A stretch of 6,214 nucleotides of DNA from JAKALQ01 sp963978265 (GTDB lineage: Bacteria; Actinomycetota; Actinomycetes; S36-B12; UBA5976): the NCBI GenBank assembly GCA_963978265.1, contig CAXBQV010000094.1, forward strand, positions 1 through 6,214, read 5' to 3'. The notes beneath the pieces are model-generated. The model did no database searches. It was not told where the DNA came from and saw only the letters and a list, made by a program, of their open reading frames with translations. The translations under genes were made by a program, and so were the position numbers. Shown piece by piece: positions 1 through 6,189 of this stretch (positions within the stretch are counted from its first letter, which is position 1; every line of letters begins with the position of its first letter).

Positions 1-593
1 GTCAGGTCACGCACGACCAGCGCTTTGGTCTGTGTGGGCTGCTGTTCCATGCGTACTCCTCTCTGGGGTAATTCGGCTTCACCACGTCCTTGCACCTTGT
101 ATCCGCCGAGTTGGTGCACCGACTGGGGGGTGAGGCCGAGGTGGGCCATCACCGGTATGCCGGCATCAACGAGGGCGCGCACCTGCGGCAGCACGCTGTG
201 GCCGCCTTCGAGTTTCACGGCATGCGCCATGCCGTCCTTCAGGAAGCGGGCACTGGTCTCGATCGCCTGCTCCACCGATTGTTGATAGGTGCCGAAGGGA
301 AGGTCGGCGACGACGAGCGCACGCTTCGACCCGCGGACGACGCCGCGGACGAGCGGTAGCAGTTCGTCGACGGTCACCGGGATGGTGGAGTCGTAGCCGT
401 AGACGAGCGTCGCCGCTGAATCGCCGACGAGGAGGACGGGGATGCCTGCTTCGTCGAGGATCTGGGCAGTGGTGGCGTCATAGGCGGTGAGCATCGGCCA
501 TCGCTCGCCGCGTTCCTTCGCGACTGCGAGATCGGTGATCGTGACGCGATGTGTGCCGCCTCCACCGTAGAGGCGCGCGGACACTTCATTCAT
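1..593 (-). CDS. panB: 3-methyl-2-oxobutanoate hydroxymethyltransferase (ketopantoate hydroxymethyltransferase), 3' part cut by window edge or diverged
   Basis: PanB transfers a hydroxymethyl group from 5,10-methylene-tetrahydrofolate to 2-oxoisovalerate, giving ketopantoate, the first committed step to pantothenate and CoA in the cytoplasm. The 197 visible residues show family motifs in order: MLTAYD (34-39), LVGDS (55-59), GYDST and PVTVDEL (66-78), VVADLPFGTY (94-103), KLEGG (127-131) and HLGLTPQSVH followed by GGYKVQGRG (151-171). D58, D97 and E129 match the metal ligands of E. coli PanB, and K127 its conserved Lys. The catalytic Glu in the later LECVP-like motif is not visible. The ATG at 593 is chosen because GGGAG lies 5 bases upstream and the N-terminal length matches mycobacterial PanB. 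It lies 57 bases downstream of nadE on the same strand, probably co-transcribed. After about residue 173 the protein stops matching the usual family pattern, although the frame stays open; see findings. Family assignment is firm; integrity of the gene is not. Confidence 0.92.
   Translation of the reverse strand, partial: MNEVSARLYGGGGTHRVTITDLAVAKERGERWPMLTAYDATTAQILDEAGIPVLLVGDSAATLVYGYDSTIPVTVDELLPLVRGVVRGSKRALVVADLPFGTYQQSVEQAIETSARFLKDGMAHAVKLEGGHSVLPQVRALVDAGIPVMAHLGLTPQSVHQLGGYKVQGRGEAELPQRGVRMEQQPTQTKALVVRDL
56..62 (-). promoter_or_regulatory. Possible ribosome binding site for an in-frame ATG at 50
   Basis: On the minus strand AGAGGAG is followed after 5 bases by ATG (50-48), opening MEQQPTQTKALVVRDL before the window ends. 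The codons just upstream (TTA, AGA, GTA) are rare in the rest of this GC-rich window, which suits an untranslated leader better than coding sequence. The ATG is in frame with panB (its codon 182), so it may instead be an internal Met in a PanB insertion. The N-terminus resembles the start of many ABC-transporter ATPases, but 16 residues are too few to assign it. Confidence 0.35.
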
Positions 594-621
594 TGGTGCT
601 CCCGTCTCGAGGCCCTTGCGG

Positions 622-638
622 GTCCCCGGATCGGGAAC
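622..638 (-). other. Small hairpin between nadE and panB
   Basis: Read on the minus strand, GTTCCCG, loop ATC and CGGGGAC form a 7-bp stem with one G-U pair. It lies 12 bases after the nadE stop codon and 28 bases before the panB start. No T-tract follows, so it does not look like a standard intrinsic terminator. It could be a processing or partial attenuation element, or chance pairing in GC-rich DNA. Confidence 0.25.
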
Positions 639-650
639 AGTGTGACACGG

Positions 651-2357
651 CTAGCGGGTTTCGCGCCAAGCGTTGGTGATCGGGAGCCGTCGGTCGCGTC
701 CGAACGCACGGGAGGACAGCTTCGGGCCCGGTGGGTACTGGCGGCGCTTGTACTCGGCGAGGTCGACGAGCCGCAGCACCCGGTGTACGAGATCCGGGTC
801 GAAGCCGCGGGCAATGAGTTCCCCGCCTCCGAGGTCGCTTTCGACATAGAGGTCGAGGAGTGCGTCGAGGACGTCGTATTCGGGGAGGGAATCGGAGTCG
901 CGCTGACCCGGTCGGAGTTCGGCAGACGGCGGTTTCGTGATGGACGACTCCGGGATCGGCGGTGTCTGCTGCTTGCGAAGTGCTTCGGCGTTGCGCCATT
1001 TGGCGAGTTCCCAGACGAGCATCTTCGGAACGTCCTTGATCGGTGCGTAGCCGCCAACGGCGTCGCCGTAGATGGTGGAGTAGCCGACTGCCAGTTCGCT
1101 CTTGTTCCCGGTGGCGAGCACGAGGTGCCCTTCCTCGTTGCTGATCGCCATGATCGCCGTTCCACGCACGCGCGCTTGCAGGTTCTCCGCTGCGAGTCCA
1201 TGCAGCGGCATCGAAGCCTCGTAGGCGGCGACCACCGGTTCGATCTCAATGGTGCGGAAGTGGCAGCCGATGCGTTTGGCGAGATCTGCAGCGTCGTCGC
1301 GTGAATGCTGCGACGAGTATCGCGACGGCAGCGACACACCGTAGACGCTGTCGCCGCCGATGGCATCAGCGGCGATGGCCGCGACGAGGGCGGAGTCGAT
1401 GCCGCCCGACAACGCGATGGCGACGGAGGCGAAACCGTTCTTCTTCACATAGTCGCGCGTCGCCACGACGAGCGCTGCATACGCCTCCTCGACTTCGGAA
1501 AGCGGCTTCGCGATTCCTGGTGTGAGCGGCTTGTACGACCCGATCGGGAAGCGGCTCAACGTGACGACTTCGGTGCCGTCGGGGAGTGTGGTGTCGGCCT
1601 GCGCTTGGCGCAGATCGAGATCCACGAGCATGAGGCCGTCGTCGAACATCGGCGCACGAGCGATGACCGTGCCGTGCTCGTCGATGATGTGGGAGTCGCC
1701 GTCGAAAACGAGTTCGTCCTGCGCGCCGACCATGTTCACGTACACGATCGGGCAGTTCGCTTCGCGGGCCCGTCGTTCGACAAGCGCGCGGCGCACGTCG
1801 GTCTTGCCGCGTTCATACGGCGACCCATTCATGACGACGAGCAATCCGGCGCCCTGGGCTTGCACGCGCGCGACCGGTCCGCCGTCCTGCCAGAGGTCCT
1901 CGCAGATTGCGAACGCGATGTCGATGCCGCCGATGCGGGCCACCAGGCTGGAGTCCCCGGGACGGAAGTTGCGGAACTCGTCGAAGACGCCGTAGTTGGG
2001 CAGGTGATGCTTCGCGTAGGTGCCGACGATGCGGCCACGGTGGATGAGGGCGAGGCAGTTCTGCGGAGTTCCCGGTTCGCCACCGAGGTAACCCACTGCC
2101 ACCGCGACATCACCGCAGGCGGCCGCGTCCAGATCCGTCGCCAGCGCGGTGGCGGCTGCCTTCGACGCCGCCTGGAAGGACGTCCGATTTGCGAGGTCCT
2201 CGATGGGGTAGCCCGTGAGCATCATCTCCGGGAACACCGCTATATGTGCGCCGTTGAATGCCGCCTGCTTCGTGAGGGAAACCACGGTGGCGGCGTTGCC
2301 CTCGAGATCACCGACCGTCGGGTTGACCTGGGCGAGGGCGATCCGCAGTTGGGGCAT
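651..2357 (-). CDS. nadE: Glutamine-dependent NAD+ synthetase
   Basis: NadE makes NAD+ from nicotinic acid adenine dinucleotide with ATP, taking ammonia from glutamine; it is cytoplasmic and ends both the de novo and the salvage route. The 568-residue protein has two domains. The N-terminal carbon-nitrogen hydrolase domain (about 3-270) acts as glutaminase and has the expected triad: E44 in FPEMMLTGYP, K116 before HHLPNYGVFDE, and C152 in ICEDLW. The C-terminal synthetase domain (about 285-568) has the ATP-binding SGGIDS loop at 317-322, LATGNKSELAVGY (413-425) and a terminal RRQYPPGPKLS block (538-548). The length fits the shorter two-domain class (about 540-590 residues) rather than the longer mycobacterial form. 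The ATG at 2357 is chosen because the protein then begins directly with the conserved beta strand MPQLRIALAQVNPTVGD. There is no Shine-Dalgarno sequence upstream; a promoter placed for leaderless transcription fits instead. panB follows 57 bases downstream. No damage is seen. Confidence 0.97.
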   Translation of the reverse strand: MPQLRIALAQVNPTVGDLEGNAATVVSLTKQAAFNGAHIAVFPEMMLTGYPIEDLANRTSFQAASKAAATALATDLDAAACGDVAVAVGYLGGEPGTPQNCLALIHRGRIVGTYAKHHLPNYGVFDEFRNFRPGDSSLVARIGGIDIAFAICEDLWQDGGPVARVQAQGAGLLVVMNGSPYERGKTDVRRALVERRAREANCPIVYVNMVGAQDELVFDGDSHIIDEHGTVIARAPMFDDGLMLVDLDLRQAQADTTLPDGTEVVTLSRFPIGSYKPLTPGIAKPLSEVEEAYAALVVATRDYVKKNGFASVAIALSGGIDSALVAAIAADAIGGDSVYGVSLPSRYSSQHSRDDAADLAKRIGCHFRTIEIEPVVAAYEASMPLHGLAAENLQARVRGTAIMAISNEEGHLVLATGNKSELAVGYSTIYGDAVGGYAPIKDVPKMLVWELAKWRNAEALRKQQTPPIPESSITKPPSAELRPGQRDSDSLPEYDVLDALLDLYVESDLGGGELIARGFDPDLVHRVLRLVDLAEYKRRQYPPGPKLSSRAFGRDRRLPITNAWRETR

Positions 2358-2363
2358 GCGGAA

Positions 2364-2391
2364 AGCCTACGGGTGCGTGCAGGCGCTGCAA
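2364..2391 (-). promoter_or_regulatory. Proposed nadE promoter, leaderless type
   Basis: On the minus strand TTGCAG (2391-2386) and TAGGCT (2369-2364) are separated by 16 bases. TAGGCT fits the actinobacterial -10 pattern TAnnnT. Only 6 bases (TTCCGC) separate it from the nadE ATG, which would place the transcription start at or next to the A of the start codon. This agrees with the absence of a ribosome binding site. It is inferred from pattern and position only. Confidence 0.4.
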
Positions 2392-2430
2392 CGTGCCCGA
2401 AACAAATGGCTGGCAGCCTTGCGTGTGGAA

Positions 2431-2435
2431 AGGTG
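2431..2435 (+). promoter_or_regulatory. Ribosome binding site of the glutamine synthetase gene
   Basis: AGGTG, preceded by GGAA, lies 6 bases before the ATG at 2442. It supports that ATG as the start, which also gives the expected GlnA2-like N-terminus. I could not find a convincing -10 element for this gene in the 84-base divergent region. Confidence 0.6.
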
Positions 2436-2441
2436 TGACGC

Positions 2442-3803
2442 ATGGACAAGCAGACCGAATTCGTGCTCCGTTCGATCGAGGAGCGCGACATCCGTTTCGT
2501 GCGCCTGTGGTTCACCGACGTGCTCGGGTTCCTGAAGTCGGTTGCCGTGGCCCCGGCCGAGCTCGAGGGCGCGTTCGAGGAAGGGATCGGGTTCGACGGT
2601 TCGGCCATCGAAGGATTCGCCCGCGTGCACGAGAGCGACATGCTTGCGTGGCCCGACGCATCAACCTTCCAGGTGTTGCCGTGGCGCGGTGACACGAATG
2701 CCGTCGCCCGCATCTTCTGTGACATCACGATGCCTGATGGGTCGCCGTCATGGGCGGATCCGCGACACGTGCTCAAGCGCTCGTTGTCGAAGGCTGCCGA
2801 CATGGGCTTCTCCTTCTACACGCACCCGGAGATCGAGTTCTTCCTCTTCAAGGACCAGCCGCAACCCGGCGTGCAACCGGTACCCGTCGATACGTTCGGC
2901 TACTTCGACCATGCACCGCAGGGCATCGGATACGACTTCCGTCGGCAGACCATCACCATGCTCGAGGCAATGGGCATTTCGGTCGAGTTCTCGCACCATG
3001 AGGCAGCACCCGGTCAGCAGGAGATCGACCTGCGCTACGCCGACGCATTGACGATGGCGGACAACATCATGACCTTCCGCGCAGTTGTGAAGGAGGTGGC
3101 GCTGCAGCAGGGTGTGTACGCATCGTTCATGCCAAAACCGCTTGCGAACGCCCCGGGCTCGGGCATGCACACCCACCTTTCGCTGTTCGAAGGCGATCGC
3201 AATGCCTTCCACGAACCTGGTGCCCAGTACCAACTGTCGAAAGTGGGACGGTCATTCGTCGCCGGCCTGCTGCAGCACGCACCGGAGATCACCGCAGTGC
3301 TCAACCAGTGGGTGAATTCCTACAAGCGACTCACCACCGGTGCCGGCAAGGACGCAGGTGCAGGCGGCGAAGCACCGGCCTACGTCTGCTGGGGTCACAA
3401 CAACCGATCGGCAATGGTGCGCGTACCGATGTACAAGCCGGGCAAGGGCAACAGCACCCGCATCGAAGTGCGCTCACTCGACAGCGCGTGCAATCCCTAC
3501 CTCGCGTTCGCTGTGCTGTTGAGTGCCGGGCTCAAGGGTGTAGAGCAGGGGTACGAACTTCCGCCCGGTGCCGAAGACGACGTCTGGTCACTGACCGACG
3601 CCGAACGCCGTGCGCTCGGAATGCGCGCATTGCCGAGCAGCCTCGGTGAGGCCATTCAGGTGATGGAGCGCAGTGATCTCGTCGCGGAGACGCTCGGCGA
3701 ACACGTCTTCGACTTCTTCCTTCGCAATAAGCGGCAGGAGTGGCACGAGTACCGCTCGCAGGTCACCGCCTACGAGCTCGAGAAGTACCTGCCGGTTCTC
3801 TAG
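2442..3803 (+). CDS. glnA: Type I glutamine synthetase, GlnA2-like (alpha-type)
   Basis: Glutamine synthetases join ammonia to glutamate using ATP; some actinobacterial paralogues instead make gamma-glutamyl-polyamines or related amides. The 453-residue protein has GFDGSAIEGF (50-59, with the ammonium-site Asp at D52), metal ligands E130, E132, E187 and E194, H243 in GSGMHTHLSL, NSYKRL (292-297), the flap Glu E310 in GEAP, NRSAMVRVP (321-329) and RIEVRSLDSACNPY (340-353). It lacks the roughly 25-residue insertion of beta-type enzymes. R61 aligns with B. subtilis Arg62, linked to glutamine feedback control. It reads closest to mycobacterial GlnA2, so the main beta-type GlnA1 is probably encoded elsewhere. 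Oddities are an extra loop of about 8 residues before the flap Glu and Y371 in a YELPP context. It is followed after 7 bases by glnE. The canonical ammonium site favours glutamine synthesis, but a gamma-glutamyl-polyamine role, reported for Streptomyces GlnA2, cannot be excluded. Confidence 0.94.
   Translation: MDKQTEFVLRSIEERDIRFVRLWFTDVLGFLKSVAVAPAELEGAFEEGIGFDGSAIEGFARVHESDMLAWPDASTFQVLPWRGDTNAVARIFCDITMPDGSPSWADPRHVLKRSLSKAADMGFSFYTHPEIEFFLFKDQPQPGVQPVPVDTFGYFDHAPQGIGYDFRRQTITMLEAMGISVEFSHHEAAPGQQEIDLRYADALTMADNIMTFRAVVKEVALQQGVYASFMPKPLANAPGSGMHTHLSLFEGDRNAFHEPGAQYQLSKVGRSFVAGLLQHAPEITAVLNQWVNSYKRLTTGAGKDAGAGGEAPAYVCWGHNNRSAMVRVPMYKPGKGNSTRIEVRSLDSACNPYLAFAVLLSAGLKGVEQGYELPPGAEDDVWSLTDAERRALGMRALPSSLGEAIQVMERSDLVAETLGEHVFDFFLRNKRQEWHEYRSQVTAYELEKYLPVL
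3339..3365 (+). repeat. Imperfect 9-base direct repeat inside the glutamine synthetase loop
   Basis: GGTGCCGGC (3339-3347) and GGTGCAGGC (3357-3365) differ at one base and have an 18-base period. They encode Gly-Ala-Gly twice (300-302 and 306-308) around Lys-Asp-Ala, within the loop that is longer than in family members. This suggests, but does not prove, that the loop grew by a short tandem duplication. Confidence 0.35.
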
Positions 3804-3806
3804 GAG
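3802..3806 (+). promoter_or_regulatory. Ribosome binding site fixing the glnE start
   Basis: AGGAG overlaps the TAG stop codon of the glutamine synthetase gene and ends 4 bases before the GTG at 3811. No other in-frame start nearby has such a site, and the frame upstream of 3811 only shadows the preceding gene. The overlap of stop codon and ribosome binding site suggests translational coupling. Confidence 0.7.
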
Positions 3807-3810
3807 TCTG

Positions 3811-6168
3811 GTGTCGGAGGAACGGGCGGGATCGCAGCGCGTTGCATCGGTGACGTCGCGCCTCCTGCGTGTGGGTGTCCGTGACACCGATCTTGCAACC
3901 ACGTTGCTCATGACCGACGGCGTCGCGCAGATGTTCGCCGGTGACGCGCTCGACGACCTCGACCTCGCCGCCGATCCGGACCAGGCGCTGCGCACGCTCG
4001 CCGATATGGCGACGGGGAATCCATCGGCGTTGTCGATCCTCGCACACGACAGCGGTGCGCGACATCGTGCGCTGGCGGTGATCGGGCTCTCACGCGGATT
4101 GGTGCAGCATTTCCTGAAACGTCCGGAGGATCTGTCGCTGTTCGCGACCGATGGCCCTTGGGAACGACTCGTCGCACCGGATGCGATGCGAGTGCATCTG
4201 TTTGAAGGGATTGGAGCGGACTCCGAGTCGCCGCTGCCGCATGCCCGCTTCACTGGCGCGGACGGACGGAATGCGTTGCGCATCCGCTACCGACAACTCC
4301 TTGCATGCATCGCGGCGCACGACGTTGCACATGATCTGCCGTTCGAGCAGGTCGGCGAGATGCTGTCGGATCTCGCCGATGCCGTAGTTCAAACGGCACT
4401 CGCCATCGCGCAATCGGAACTCTCGAGCGACGCGACTCCGTGCCGCTTCGCGGTGATCGCCATGGGCAAATGCGGCGGTCGCGAACTCAACTACATCTCC
4501 GACGTCGACGTCATCTTCGTTGGCGAGCCGCTGGGGGAGGGCGAGGACCCGACGTCGGCCCTCCGCACCGCAACGGCACTTGCGACCGGCGTCATGTCGA
4601 TCTGTCAGGACTTCACCACCGAAGGCGCGATCTGGCAGGTGGATGCGGCATTGCGTCCGGAGGGAAAGGACGGCGCGCTTGTCCGCACCCTTGCATCACA
4701 TGTCGGCTACTACGAACGCTGGGCGCAGACGTGGGAGTTCCAAGCACTGCTCAAGGCTCGTGCGATGGCAGGCGACATCGAACTCGGTATGGCCTACGTC
4801 GATGCGGTACTGCCGATGGTGTGGAACGCCACCGCGCGGCCGAACTTCGTCAGCGATGTGCAGAGCATGCGCAAGCGAGTGGAGCGCGAAATTCCCGACG
4901 ATGAACTGCATCGCGAACTCAAACTCGGACCCGGTGGTCTGCGCGATGTGGAATTCTCCGTCCAATTGCTGCAATTGGTGCATGGCCGTACGGATGTGAC
5001 CCTGCGCTCACGCAACACGATGGCGGCGCTCGAAGCGCTCGCGACGTGGGGTTACGTGGGACGCGAGGATGCGGCGGCGATGGCGACCTCGTACCGGTTC
5101 GAGCGCACCCTCGAGCACCGCATCCAGTTGCTTGATCTGCGCCGCACGCATCTGATCCCGACGGACGAACAGCAGCTCCGCACGATCGCACGTTCGCTGC
5201 AGTTCCGCTCCGAGCCGCTCGCCGAGCTCGAGAAGGCGCTGAAGTTCCACACCAAGGACGTACGGCGCATCCACGAAAAAATCTTCTATCGCCCGCTGTT
5301 GCAGGCAGTTGCCCGACTTGATGCCGGCGATGCTCGCCTATCGGTCGAGCAAGCCGTCGAGCGCTTGCGCATCCTCGGATACACGGATCCCGAAGGCGCG
5401 ATGCGGCACGTGGAATCGCTCACCACTGGCGTCTCGCGCCGCGCAGCGATCCAGAAGACACTGCTGCCGGTTCTGCTCGGTTGGTTCGCGGAAACCCCGC
5501 TTCCCGACCAAGGGCTGTTGGGCTTCCGTCGCGTCTCCGATGCACTCGGCACCACACCCTGGTACCTGCGCCTCCTGCGCGACGACTCAGTGGTCGCCGA
5601 GCGCATGACGCGCATTCTCTGCTACGCGCGGCTCTCCACGGATCTGCTGCTGACGGCACCGGAGGCCGTCGCGATGCTCGAGCACGTTCAGGATCTGCAG
5701 CCTCGCGATTTCGCGTCGCTGCTGCATGAGTTCGCCGCTGCAGCAGATCGGCAGGAGAATGCACGTGAGGCGATCACACTGCTTCGCAGCCTGCGCCGTC
5801 GCGAACTGTTCCGGATCACCGCGGCAGACATCCTCGGACTCGCCGATCCGGTCACGGTCTGCCGCGCACTGAGCGAGCTGATGGAAGCGACGCTGGTTCC
5901 GGCGCTCTCCGCGGTCGTGCGTGACTGGGAACGTGCGAAGGGTGCGTCATTTCCGACGCGATTCTCGATCGTTGCGATGGGTCGATTCGGTGGACGCGAA
6001 CTCTCATACGGCAGCGATGCCGATGTGATGTTCGTCCACGATCCGATCGACGAGAGCGCCGACTGTCTTGGTGCCGCAATCGAGGTGGCGAGCCAACTCA
6101 CGAACCTGCTCGCCGAGCCGGGCACCGAACCACCACTCGCTGTCATTTCGTCCCGCAAGAACGGCTGA
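3811..6168 (+). CDS. glnE: Bifunctional glutamine synthetase adenylyltransferase / adenylyl-removing enzyme, C-terminally truncated
   Basis: GlnE adds AMP to a Tyr of glutamine synthetase (C-terminal AT domain) and removes it by phosphorolysis (N-terminal AR domain), in response to PII signals and glutamine. The product has 785 residues from a GTG start, against about 950-1000 in the family. The AR nucleotidyltransferase domain looks complete: GKCGGRELNYISDVDV (219-234, D231 and D233), D278 in the VDAALRPEGKDG block, and ELKLGPGGLRDVEF (369-382). A helical linker follows, with GLLGFRRVSDALG (568-580). The AT domain begins with GRFGGRELSYGSDADV (724-739, D736 and D738) and reaches EPGTEPPLAV (769-778). 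The expected DADLRPEG block with the third acidic residue, and about 200 further residues, are then replaced by ISSRKNG and a TGA. AT activity should therefore be absent while AR activity could persist. It is probably co-transcribed and coupled with the preceding glutamine synthetase gene. It could be a pseudogene, a real AR-only variant or an assembly join. Confidence 0.92.
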   Translation: MSEERAGSQRVASVTSRLLRVGVRDTDLATTLLMTDGVAQMFAGDALDDLDLAADPDQALRTLADMATGNPSALSILAHDSGARHRALAVIGLSRGLVQHFLKRPEDLSLFATDGPWERLVAPDAMRVHLFEGIGADSESPLPHARFTGADGRNALRIRYRQLLACIAAHDVAHDLPFEQVGEMLSDLADAVVQTALAIAQSELSSDATPCRFAVIAMGKCGGRELNYISDVDVIFVGEPLGEGEDPTSALRTATALATGVMSICQDFTTEGAIWQVDAALRPEGKDGALVRTLASHVGYYERWAQTWEFQALLKARAMAGDIELGMAYVDAVLPMVWNATARPNFVSDVQSMRKRVEREIPDDELHRELKLGPGGLRDVEFSVQLLQLVHGRTDVTLRSRNTMAALEALATWGYVGREDAAAMATSYRFERTLEHRIQLLDLRRTHLIPTDEQQLRTIARSLQFRSEPLAELEKALKFHTKDVRRIHEKIFYRPLLQAVARLDAGDARLSVEQAVERLRILGYTDPEGAMRHVESLTTGVSRRAAIQKTLLPVLLGWFAETPLPDQGLLGFRRVSDALGTTPWYLRLLRDDSVVAERMTRILCYARLSTDLLLTAPEAVAMLEHVQDLQPRDFASLLHEFAAAADRQENAREAITLLRSLRRRELFRITAADILGLADPVTVCRALSELMEATLVPALSAVVRDWERAKGASFPTRFSIVAMGRFGGRELSYGSDADVMFVHDPIDESADCLGAAIEVASQLTNLLAEPGTEPPLAVISSRKNG

Positions 6169-6189
6169 TTCAGCCCACGGCATAATCGC

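Noticed and set aside
374..589. 71-codon minus-strand frame starting at an ATG 4 bases from the panB start
   Set aside because: It is a frame-shifted reading of panB; the panB frame carries all the family motifs and the better-spaced ribosome binding site.
622..638. nadE-panB hairpin as an intrinsic terminator
   Set aside because: No T-tract follows on the minus strand, and panB begins 28 bases later in the same direction, so full termination is unlikely.
549..2438. Two long plus-strand open frames (251 and 377 codons) lying end to end opposite nadE and the panB start
   Set aside because: They are antisense to nadE, whose motifs and catalytic residues are unmistakable. Long open antisense frames are expected in GC-rich codon-biased DNA, and their Arg/Val/Asp-rich translations show no recognisable domain.
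2240..2803. 187-codon minus-strand frame covering the divergent promoter region
   Set aside because: It overlaps nadE on the same strand in another frame and the start of the glutamine synthetase gene on the other strand; its Ser/Arg/Pro-rich content is typical of a shadow frame.
3673..3810. Upstream extension of the glnE frame to an ATG inside the glutamine synthetase gene
   Set aside because: The 46 extra residues are Ser/Arg/Thr-rich low-complexity sequence typical of an out-of-frame reading, and overlap the conserved C-terminus of the glutamine synthetase. The GTG at 3811 has a ribosome binding site.
3588..4283. 231-codon minus-strand frame across the glutamine synthetase / glnE junction
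   Set aside because: It is antisense to two well-supported genes, Arg/Ser-rich, and has no recognisable motif.
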